Below, one piece after another: positions 29,356 to 36,229 of a stretch of 52,296 nt of DNA. The position numbers and the translations under genes are program-made. The notes beneath the pieces were generated by a model that was not told where the DNA came from, did not search any database, and saw only the letters and a program-made list of their open reading frames with translations. Source of the stretch: Flavobacterium sp. ACAM 123. GTDB lineage: Bacteria > Bacteroidota > Bacteroidia > Flavobacteriales > Flavobacteriaceae. The stretch is taken from positions 1 to 52,296 of the forward strand of contig NZ_AJXL01000013.1 of assembly GCF_000264055.1 (NCBI RefSeq). Direction: 5' to 3'. Positions within the stretch are counted from its first letter, which is position 1, and every line of letters starts with the position of its first letter.

Positions 29356-29997
29356 ATAGTACGTAGCTAAAACCGTTTTCCTTCCTATGGTTTTAGTGAT
29401 AACATCATTTTCTAAGTCCCAACCTCGAGCAGGGGAATATTCTCTTCCATACCATATAATTTGCAAGTGCAGATCGTTCCAAGTTTCTTCGGGAAATATG
29501 CGTTTCGCATCTTTTTCTGTTTGGATTACATTTTTACCATTAGTCAAATTCCAGCGGTACATTAAGCGGTGAATATGAGTATCTACTGGGAAAGCCGCAA
29601 CTCCAAAGGCCTGAGACATTACTACACCAGCTGTTTTATGTCCTACAGCAGGTAATTCTTCTAGAAACTCAAAGCTCTGTGGAACTTTTCCTCCGTGCTT
29701 GTCGATTAATATATGTGACAACCCATGAATTCCCTTTGATTTCATTGGTGATAAACCACAGGGGCGAATGATTTCTTTTATCTCTTCCACTGACATTTTG
29801 ATCATATCATACGGATTATCTGCCTTGGCAAAAAGTAATGGCGTAATTTTATTAACCCGCACATCGGTACATTGTGCAGAAAGTAGCACTGCAATCAATA
29901 AAGTATAGGGATCTTTATGGTCTAAAGGAATAGGAATCGTAGGATATAATTCTTTTAACGTATTTATAACAAAGGTTACCCGTTCTTGTTTAGTCAT
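29347..29997 (-). CDS. nth: endonuclease III homologue without the iron-sulfur cluster
   Basis: The 216-residue protein belongs to the HhH-GPD superfamily and should remove oxidised pyrimidines and nick the abasic site in base excision repair. The helix-hairpin-helix ELPAVGHKTAGVV holds the catalytic lysine, and FPVDTHIHR the catalytic aspartate. Classical Nth ends with four cysteines (C-x6-C-x2-C-x5-C) that bind a 4Fe-4S cluster; here that part reads WYGREYSPARGWDLEND and has no cysteine. The protein is otherwise full length, so this is a natural cluster-free variant, not truncation. It converges with the sigma-factor unit and diverges from bcp. Confidence 0.9.
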   Translation of the reverse strand: MTKQERVTFVINTLKELYPTIPIPLDHKDPYTLLIAVLLSAQCTDVRVNKITPLLFAKADNPYDMIKMSVEEIKEIIRPCGLSPMKSKGIHGLSHILIDKHGGKVPQSFEFLEELPAVGHKTAGVVMSQAFGVAAFPVDTHIHRLMYRWNLTNGKNVIQTEKDAKRIFPEETWNDLHLQIIWYGREYSPARGWDLENDVITKTIGRKTVLATYYKK

Positions 29998-30040
29998 TTT
30001 TGTATTTTTATATCCTGTAAAAATAATATAAATTTTAGGA

Positions 30041-30187
30041 TGTGCCTAATCCAGCTGTTTATTACAAGTCCTCCTTCAAAAAACTTTTTTTCTAAGTTTA
30101 TAAAGGAGCTTCCTGCCGGTCGCTCTTTATAATCAATAAAAAATAGGTTTTTTCAGTCTGGGCTTTCCATTACCATCTGGGGCAGAA
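30041..30187. repeat. candidate dispersed intergenic repeat element
   Basis: Between the divergent nth and bcp genes lies a non-coding stretch with words such as CTAATCCAGCTGTTTATTAC, CAAGTCCTCCTTC and GGGCTTTCCATTACCATCTG. From memory, similar stretches recur between genes in Flavobacterium genomes. Only one copy is in this window, so the repeat call rests on recall and on the region not fitting any gene. Confidence 0.4.
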
Positions 30188-30277
30188 AAGGTATAACTTA
30201 AACCAATAATAAGCAATAACAAAGCATTGTGACCTTTGCGAAAGAACTTAGCGCACAGGGCGGATAAATAAAAAAAT

Positions 30278-30730
30278 ATGACAACATTAAAAAAAGGGGA
30301 CAAAGCGCCTGATTTTTCAGCAATGGACCAAGACGGTAACGCTCACAAATTAGCAGATTACAAGGGAAAAAAATTAGTAGTTTTCTTTTATCCCAAAGCA
30401 AGTACTCCCGGTTGCACGGCCGAAGCCTGTGATCTTAGAGATAATTTTGATCGCTTTAAAGCCAATAACTATGAGCTATTGGGAGTTAGTGCAGATGCAC
30501 AAGCAAAACAGGCTAAATTCAAAGAAAAATATGATTTTCCGTTTCCGTTATTGGCAGATGAGGATAAATCAGTAATTGAAGCTTTTGGTGTTTGGGGACC
30601 TAAAAAATTTATGGGAAAAGAATACGATGGAATTCATAGAACCACTTTTGTAATCGACGAAAATGGAGTAATAGATGAAGTCATCGACAAAGTCAAAACT
30701 AAAGCTCATGCTGATCAAATATTGAAGTAA
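30278..30730 (+). CDS. bcp: thioredoxin-dependent thiol peroxidase, peroxiredoxin Q/Bcp type
   Basis: The 150-residue protein reduces hydrogen peroxide and organic hydroperoxides in the cytoplasm. The peroxidatic cysteine is in ASTPGCTAEACDLRD, with the resolving cysteine five residues on, as in the alpha/Q-type; FYPKASTPGC and the later HRTTFVIDENG are family motifs. Length and start are normal. It is divergent from nth and stands alone, followed by a long palindrome and a terminator. Confidence 0.94.
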   Translation: MTTLKKGDKAPDFSAMDQDGNAHKLADYKGKKLVVFFYPKASTPGCTAEACDLRDNFDRFKANNYELLGVSADAQAKQAKFKEKYDFPFPLLADEDKSVIEAFGVWGPKKFMGKEYDGIHRTTFVIDENGVIDEVIDKVKTKAHADQILK

Positions 30731-30781
30731 ATCTTTATTATTTTATAGTGCAATGTCGTTTACTTAACAATTACTCGCGCT

Positions 30782-30848
30782 ATTTGTCACGCTGGAAGCG
30801 TCTCCGCAAAGTTGCTCACCTATCTTGAGACGCTTTCAGCGAGACAAA
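30782..30848. repeat. long imperfect palindrome (hairpin) after bcp
   Basis: ATTTGTCACGCTGGAAGCGT plus CTC on the left pairs with GAGACGCTTTCAGCGAGACA plus AAT on the right: 23-bp arms with two imperfect pairs (one could be G-U) around a 21-22-base loop. It lacks a T-run, so it is not a standard terminator. It looks like a REP/MITE-type element or an RNA-stabilising hairpin. Confidence 0.65.
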
Positions 30849-30936
30849 TGAAGTGGTGTAGTTTGTAAAAAACAGAATGGTTTGTTATCCGATAATACTG
30901 TGTTCATAATTAGTACAAATCTTCTCATTTAAAAAT

Positions 30937-30975
30937 AAAAACCTCGTTTAAAATAGCTTTAAACGAGGTTTTTTT
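30937..30975. terminator. strong bidirectional terminator between converging genes
   Basis: AAAACCTCGTTTAAA and TTTAAACGAGGTTTT form a stem of about 14-15 bp with a very short loop, with an A-run before and a T-run after, serving both bcp and the converging minus-strand gene. Confidence 0.88.
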
Positions 30976-30992
30976 GTGTTTTATAGTTTGTA

Positions 30993-32468
30993 TTAACTAT
31001 CATTACTTATATTATTTTCTTTCAAAGCTTTAGTTGGGTTGTACCCAAAAAGGCTATATTCTTTGATGATTTCAGCAATACCGGAAGGAAGCATTGGTTC
31101 CCAACCAGTTTTACCATCACTAATCATTTTTAATACCTCTCGTGAGAATACTTCTAAAATTTGAGGATCATAATCATCGATATCGACCACTTTTCCATTG
31201 AATTTGAAGAATTTGTATAATTCTTTCATTCTTGGATGTACTTTTAGATTTTCGGAGGTAGTAATTTCCTCGTTTTCGTCTAACATTGGATATAAAAACA
31301 CCTTCATGTCTCGGAAGAATAATTTCCCAAACGCTTCTAATATTCCTCCACTTAAATGACGATAGTATTTTTCGTCAAAAATATCAACTAAGTTATTAAC
31401 TCCCATGGCTAATCCCATTCTTGCTTTGGTATAATTGGCAAAATACTCAACCACTTTATAATATTCTTGGAAATTTGAAATCATTACCGTTTGCCCCAGT
31501 GAACAAAGTAATTCGGCTCTGTCCATGAAATCGCGTTCGTCAATTTCACCATCAGAACGTAAGTTTGATAATGTGATTTCAAAAATAACTAGTGTGTTTT
31601 CTTTCTCGACTTTATTTTCTTCAAGAAACATTTTTAATGATTTTTCATACATATCCATATTTACTTTCGTAACAGGACGGAAACTGCCCCTTAGAGCAAG
31701 GATATTCTTTTTATACAAGATGGCTGCCGGAAGTATGTTGCGGCCTTGAGGATCAAACATAACCGCGTCAGTCATTCCGTTTTTAACTAATTGTAAACTC
31801 ATTAAACGGTTGTCTACATCCGCAAAACGGGGACCTGAGAAATTTATGGTATCTATTTCTAGTTGGTCTTTGTCTAAATGATCATATAAATAACGTAGTA
31901 ATCGTTTCGGGTCGTTGTATTTATAATAAGCACCATAAATTAAATTTACTCCTAAAACACCAAGAGTTTCCTGTTGCAATCTAGCATCAGTTTCTTTAAA
32001 ACGGATATGAAGTATAATTTCATTGTAGTCTTCATCTGGCTCAATTTGGTACCTTATACCAACCCATCCGTGGCCTTTAAATTGTTTGGCAAAATCAATG
32101 GTAGCCACAGTATTAGCATAGCTAAAAAACATTTTATGAGGATGTTTTTCCCTACTCAACCGCTCTTCAATTAGCTGGCCTTCCATGGTAATCATTCTTT
32201 TGAGCCTGCTTTCCGTAACGTAGCGTCCGTCTTGCTCTATGCCATAGATTGCATCACTAAAATCTTTGTCATAGGCAGACATCGCTTTCGCTATAGTTCC
32301 CGATGAACCACCAGATCTAAAAAAATGTCTTACAGTTTCTTGTCCTGCACCGATTTCAGCAAAGGTCCCATATATATTTTCGTTTAAATTTATACGAAGG
32401 GCTTTATCTTTTATTGATGGTATTTGAGCGATGACTTTATCACCTTTTAATTTTATTTCTGTATCCAT
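30993..32468 (-). CDS. conserved protein of unknown function, 491 aa
   Basis: A full-length soluble protein with no signal peptide or membrane helix. Distinct stretches include FAEIGAGQETVRHFFRSGG, GTIAKAMSAYDKDFSDAIYG, LRRYLYD-like LLRYLYDHLDKDQLEID and WEPMLPSGIAEIIKEYSLFG. I recall closely similar proteins throughout Bacteroidota and in some other phyla, sometimes annotated as nicotinate-nucleotide adenylyltransferase or TonB-dependent receptor; neither fits, since there is no HxGH nucleotidyltransferase motif and no signal or barrel. The strong sequence individuality suggests an enzyme with an unrecognised role. It has its own -7 box at 32496-32503 and is divergent from an MBL-fold hydrolase. 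Confidence 0.85.
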   Translation of the reverse strand: MDTEIKLKGDKVIAQIPSIKDKALRINLNENIYGTFAEIGAGQETVRHFFRSGGSSGTIAKAMSAYDKDFSDAIYGIEQDGRYVTESRLKRMITMEGQLIEERLSREKHPHKMFFSYANTVATIDFAKQFKGHGWVGIRYQIEPDEDYNEIILHIRFKETDARLQQETLGVLGVNLIYGAYYKYNDPKRLLRYLYDHLDKDQLEIDTINFSGPRFADVDNRLMSLQLVKNGMTDAVMFDPQGRNILPAAILYKKNILALRGSFRPVTKVNMDMYEKSLKMFLEENKVEKENTLVIFEITLSNLRSDGEIDERDFMDRAELLCSLGQTVMISNFQEYYKVVEYFANYTKARMGLAMGVNNLVDIFDEKYYRHLSGGILEAFGKLFFRDMKVFLYPMLDENEEITTSENLKVHPRMKELYKFFKFNGKVVDIDDYDPQILEVFSREVLKMISDGKTGWEPMLPSGIAEIIKEYSLFGYNPTKALKENNISNDS

Positions 32469-32495
32469 TATATTTTAAATATGGCTAATTTGATA

Positions 32496-32503
32496 CAAAG
32501 TTA
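32496..32503 (-). promoter_or_regulatory. -7 promoter box of the 491-aa protein gene
   Basis: On the minus strand this reads TAACTTTG, matching TAnnTTTG, 27 bases before the ATG. The -33 element is not clear. Confidence 0.5.
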
Positions 32504-32537
32504 GTTAAATAGGTTTCTTATGAAAGATAATTAATCC

Positions 32538-32545
32538 TATTTTTG
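32538..32545 (+). promoter_or_regulatory. -7 promoter box of the MBL-fold hydrolase gene
   Basis: TATTTTTG, matching TAnnTTTG, 18 bases before the TTG start at 32564. It supports the TTG as the true start. Confidence 0.52.
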
Positions 32546-32563
32546 TAAAAAAATAAAGAGCAA

Positions 32564-33328
32564 TTGAAGGTATATTTTTTAGGCACTGGTACATCGCAAG
32601 GGATTCCCGTTATAGGAAGCAATCATCCTGTATGCAAAAGCACTGATTTCAAAGACAAAAGGCTCAGAGTTTCTGTTTGGGTTACTTGGGACGGTCATTC
32701 TTATGTAATTGATTGCGGCCCTGACTTTAGGCAGCAAATGCTTGCATCTAATTGTGAAAAAGTAGATGGAATTCTTTTTACTCATGAACATGCGGATCAT
32801 ACTTCAGGTATAGATGACATTCGTCCGTTTAATTTTAAACAAGGAGAGATTCCTATTTATGCACACGAACGTGTGATTAGTAATCTTCAGGAACGCTTTA
32901 ATTACATTTTTACAACGGTAAATCGATATCCTGGTGCACCTTCTGTAAAAACGATAGCCGTTGTTAACGATGAACCGTTTCAAATAGGGAATAAAGTTGC
33001 GATTCCTGTAAATGTAATGCATGGTAATCTCCAGGTTTTTGGCTATAGAATAGATGATTTTGCTTACCTTACTGATGTCAAGACAATTGATGAAAGTGAG
33101 ATCTTAAAGCTTAAAAATTTAAAAGTATTAGTTCTAAATACTTTAAGGGAAGAGCCTCACTTCTCTCATTTAAACTTAGAAGAAGCCTTAGATTTAATTG
33201 CACTCTTAAAGCCTGAAAAAACATATTTAACGCATATAAGTCACCACTTTGGTTTTCATGAAGAAGTGCAAAAAAAGCTACCTGAAAATGTTTATCTTGC
33301 TTATGATAATTTAGAAATTATACTTTAA
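32564..33328 (+). CDS. MBL-fold metal-dependent hydrolase (PhnP-like)
   Basis: The 254-residue protein has the metallo-beta-lactamase fold with the metal motif THEHADHTSG, an N-terminal GTGTSQGIPVIG, the third ligand region NVMHGNL, and the terminal THISHHFGFH. This layout matches the PhnP/lipoate-biosynthesis-like group of phosphodiesterases; the substrate is unknown. The start is TTG 32564, directly before the first beta strand (KVYFLGTGTS) and downstream of a -7 box. A membrane-anchored hypothetical gene follows after 13 bases. Confidence 0.88.
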   Translation: MKVYFLGTGTSQGIPVIGSNHPVCKSTDFKDKRLRVSVWVTWDGHSYVIDCGPDFRQQMLASNCEKVDGILFTHEHADHTSGIDDIRPFNFKQGEIPIYAHERVISNLQERFNYIFTTVNRYPGAPSVKTIAVVNDEPFQIGNKVAIPVNVMHGNLQVFGYRIDDFAYLTDVKTIDESEILKLKNLKVLVLNTLREEPHFSHLNLEEALDLIALLKPEKTYLTHISHHFGFHEEVQKKLPENVYLAYDNLEIIL

Positions 33329-33341
33329 TAAAAAAAATAAA

Positions 33342-33842
33342 ATGAAAAGATCTTTTATGCTCTATGCGGTTATATTACTAGTTCTCATGAATGTTTTTAC
33401 CTATAGCTTTTATAATGGAGAGGTCGCTTATGAGCAAAAAAAATATGAAAAAACAACTAAAAAATTAAAAGAAAATTTGAAGGTAGTTACTGCCAAATTG
33501 GATGACGCTAATTATTTTTCTTTGGAAAAAAATGAAAATGCCCAAAATTATTTTGACTCCGAGGATTCAGAAAAAATGGTTAAGTATGAAAAGTTAATTC
33601 CTTATGTAACCGAGAAATTATTGGATTTCAACGCAAATCCAAAAGGAAATCCTTATGCAGGTCAAGATCAGCTTGGGGCTAATAAATTCATTATCAATAA
33701 AGTGAAAGTGTTAAACCACCGATGGATTATCGCTGACTACAGTGATGGGGAAATGTGGGGTGAAGTATTACTCAAGTATTTCGTGAATAGTGATGAAAGT
33801 ATTTCTTTTGAAGTAAATCAAAGTTTACTGTACCAGAAATAA
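33342..33842 (+). CDS. membrane-anchored hypothetical protein, 166 aa
   Basis: An N-terminal membrane anchor (FMLYAVILLVLMNVFTYSFY) is followed by a lysine-rich coiled coil (about residues 30-60) and a small domain with GNPYAGQDQLGANKFIINK and WIIADYSDGEMWGEVLLKYF. It lies 13 bases after the MBL hydrolase gene, so the two are probably co-transcribed. I do not recognise a characterised family; similar flavobacterial proteins are known to me only as hypothetical. A strong terminator follows the stop directly. Confidence 0.75.
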   Translation: MKRSFMLYAVILLVLMNVFTYSFYNGEVAYEQKKYEKTTKKLKENLKVVTAKLDDANYFSLEKNENAQNYFDSEDSEKMVKYEKLIPYVTEKLLDFNANPKGNPYAGQDQLGANKFIINKVKVLNHRWIIADYSDGEMWGEVLLKYFVNSDESISFEVNQSLLYQK

Positions 33843-33874
33843 AAAAAGGTTCCACATTTGGAACCTTTTTTTTT
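33843..33874. terminator. bidirectional terminator between converging genes
   Basis: AAAAAGGTTCCA and TGGAACCTTTTT form a perfect 12-bp stem with a 4-base loop, flanked by A- and T-runs, ten bases before the stop of the minus-strand esterase. Confidence 0.88.
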
Positions 33875-33883
33875 GTATTTGTT

Positions 33884-34522
33884 TTATAACCAGTTTTTGA
33901 AATCAGCAAAAATTTGTGGAGAGATTCCATGGCCAATAGGGTATTCCTTATATACTGAGTCTACTGTTAATGCATCCAAAAAGGGCTTTGTTTTTCTTGC
34001 CCAGGTTACGGGAATTACCTGATCAACAACCCCGTGCGAAGCAAATATACTTAGTTTTGAGAAATCGTTATTTCGATAATTTTCTTCTAGAACGTCCTCA
34101 TTTATATAGCCACTCAAAGCAATTACGTTCTTGATCTTTTCAGGATGTGATAGTGCAATGGCATAACTCAATATGGCACCTTGGCTAAAGCCCAGCAAAG
34201 AAACCGCTTTTGCGTCTATCGGATAATTGAGGATTAATTCATCGATGAAACTGGCAATTAAATCTCGAGAAGATTTTGCCTGTTCGTTGTCTGAAAATTT
34301 ATTTTGGTCTGCATCAAAATTGATGGCGTACCAGGCATAACTACCGTATTGTAGGTCATAGGGCGCTTGTGCAGCTATTACATAATATTCATCTGGAAGT
34401 TCATTTGCAAACGAAAATAAATCTTCGGCATTGCTTCCGTATCCGTGAAGTAAAAGTAAAAGTGGGTTTTTGTCTAATTTTATTTTTGGCTCTCTAACGA
34501 GGTAGTTTAAGGATAAATTCAT
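33884..34522 (-). CDS. alpha/beta hydrolase, phospholipase/carboxylesterase family
   Basis: The 212-residue protein has the oxyanion-hole motif LLLHGYGSNAEDL, the nucleophile serine in LLGFSQGAILS, the aspartate in ASHGVVDQVIPV and the histidine in YPIGHGISPQ, the full triad of the YpfH/acyl-protein-thioesterase-like group. No signal peptide, so cytoplasmic. It is last in a minus-strand group after batA-like, dihydroorotase-like and DUF4870-like genes, with 73 bases to the gene before it. Substrate unknown. Confidence 0.88.
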   Translation of the reverse strand: MNLSLNYLVREPKIKLDKNPLLLLLHGYGSNAEDLFSFANELPDEYYVIAAQAPYDLQYGSYAWYAINFDADQNKFSDNEQAKSSRDLIASFIDELILNYPIDAKAVSLLGFSQGAILSYAIALSHPEKIKNVIALSGYINEDVLEENYRNNDFSKLSIFASHGVVDQVIPVTWARKTKPFLDALTVDSVYKEYPIGHGISPQIFADFKNWL

Positions 34523-34595
34523 TTTTGTTTATTATTTTAAAAGTGTTGTCAAGGTCTTAAACTTTGACAAAAGGAAGGGGTTTTGAAAGAAAGAT

Positions 34596-34922
34596 TCAAG
34601 AGATATTTGAAAACCACTTTTGGAAAAGGGTACCCAAGAGCGGCATTGGTTTTGTTTCTCCTTTTATTGCGCTGAACATGCCATAAGACCACAACACAAA
34701 AACGAAAACCCACATCAAAGTAGAAATTAACATACTATCAAAATTACTTATAATTAAGCCTAATGAGATGAAAGTAAGTGTTATTCCTAGTCCTTGACGG
34801 ATGTGAAACGAGGCAAAGGTATTTTTGTCTTCGGAGTTCATGGACATGGCGATAAAAACACCTATACCTAAAATATAACTGGTGATTGCTGCCGTTTTTC
34901 CTTTTTCAATAGTATTATTCAT
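34596..34922 (-). CDS. DUF4870-like small membrane protein, 108 aa
   Basis: The protein has three to four hydrophobic segments (AITSYILGIGVFIAMSM, ITLTFISLGLIIS, LISTLMWVFVFVLWSYGMF) and the loop motif FASFHIRQGLGI, which with the terminal PLLGTLFQKWF is typical of the DUF4870/Tic20-like family. Function is not known. It lies nine bases after the dihydroorotase-like gene, in the same direction. Confidence 0.8.
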   Translation of the reverse strand: MNNTIEKGKTAAITSYILGIGVFIAMSMNSEDKNTFASFHIRQGLGITLTFISLGLIISNFDSMLISTLMWVFVFVLWSYGMFSAIKGETKPMPLLGTLFQKWFSNIS

Positions 34923-34931
34923 GTTGTCGTA

Positions 34932-36185
34932 TTATGCTAAAATTAATTTTCCTTGGTTTACGATTCCGTAAACTTTTCCTTTTATTTCTGTTCCCAGAAA
35001 TGCTGAGTTTTTAGATTTTGATAGTATGGCAGCTTTGGTAAAAACTGCTTTTCCTTCTGGGTTAAATAAACTCATACTTGCTATGGCTCCTTCTGAGATA
35101 GAATGACTTTCGATACCAAAAACTGTTTTTCCTGATGTTAATTTTTCTATTATTTTTTCTAATGGTAAAACGGTCATTAAGGCAGCGTAAGCACTTTCAA
35201 GTCCGATGGTTCCATTTTTAGCCATATCAAACTCCATTTTCTTGTGTTCTATATCCATCGGGTTATGGTCTGATGTGATCATATCAATGGTATTGTCCAA
35301 TACTCCTTTGAGCAATGCTTTTCGATCTTTTTCTGTGCGCAAAGGAGGTGAAACTTTGAATCGGGTATCAAAACCTTCCAGTTTTTCATCGGTCAATACT
35401 AAATGATGCACCGCTACGCTGCAGCTTACTTGTAATCCTTTTTCTTTTGCCTCTTTGATTAATTGAACTGATTTTGCAGTAGAAACAGTTGGGATGTGCA
35501 ATTTACCTCCGGTGTACTCCAATAAAAATAAATTTCTCGCAATTTGTAATTCTTCGGCTAGATTAGGAATTCCTTTGAGCCCTAATTGAGTTGAAACTAC
35601 TCCTTCATTAACTACTCCTTGTCCTTTTATTTTTTCGTCTTGAGGGAATGCGATCACTAATCCGTCAAAATCCTGCACATATTGTAAAGCGATTTTAAGC
35701 AAATTAGCATTGTCTTGGCTTTTATTATAATCTCCAAAGGCAATCGCTCCACAATTTGTCATATCAAATAATTCCGCCATATCTTTTCCTTCACTTCCTT
35801 TTGTCAAAGCTCCTATTGGAAAGAGTTGTGTAGCATTTCCCATCGCTTTATTCTTAACGAAGTTAACTTGTGCTTGATTGTCAATAATAGGGGAGGAGTT
35901 GGGTTGCAAAGCGATAGCAGTAAAACCACTTTTTGCTGCAACAGTCAATCCATTCGAAATAGTTTCCCTATCTTCATAACCTGGCTCTCCAAGTGAAACG
36001 CTACTATCAAACCAGCCTTGTGATACATGCAGATTCTCTAATTTTATTTCTTTGGTTTTATCTGAATTGGGGAGGGAAGTAGCTATTTTTTTTATAAAAC
36101 CATCTTCAACTAAAATATCTACTGTCTTATTGTGAAAAGGACTTTTCGAATCGATTATTTTGGCGCTACGGAGGATAAATTTCAT
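34932..36185 (-). CDS. dihydroorotase homologue lacking the HxH metal site
   Basis: The 417-residue protein is a full-length amidohydrolase-superfamily member close to type I dihydroorotase (pyrimidine synthesis, carbamoyl aspartate to dihydroorotate). However, the metal and substrate motif D-x-H-x-H-x-R-x-P-G reads DSSVSLGEPG (residues 60-69): both histidines are serine and the arginine is glycine. Later sites persist (LQPNSSPIID, LHIPTVSTA, TSDHNPMD). It is thus probably inactive, like the PyrC' subunits that hold aspartate transcarbamoylase complexes together, or has a new role. The gene lies in a row with a BatA-like gene upstream and a DUF4870-like gene nine bases downstream. Confidence 0.88.
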   Translation of the reverse strand: MKFILRSAKIIDSKSPFHNKTVDILVEDGFIKKIATSLPNSDKTKEIKLENLHVSQGWFDSSVSLGEPGYEDRETISNGLTVAAKSGFTAIALQPNSSPIIDNQAQVNFVKNKAMGNATQLFPIGALTKGSEGKDMAELFDMTNCGAIAFGDYNKSQDNANLLKIALQYVQDFDGLVIAFPQDEKIKGQGVVNEGVVSTQLGLKGIPNLAEELQIARNLFLLEYTGGKLHIPTVSTAKSVQLIKEAKEKGLQVSCSVAVHHLVLTDEKLEGFDTRFKVSPPLRTEKDRKALLKGVLDNTIDMITSDHNPMDIEHKKMEFDMAKNGTIGLESAYAALMTVLPLEKIIEKLTSGKTVFGIESHSISEGAIASMSLFNPEGKAVFTKAAILSKSKNSAFLGTEIKGKVYGIVNQGKLILA

Positions 36186-36229
36186 ATATAAAGACTATTT
36201 TTTTAATTTTAGATTTCAAAACAAATAAT

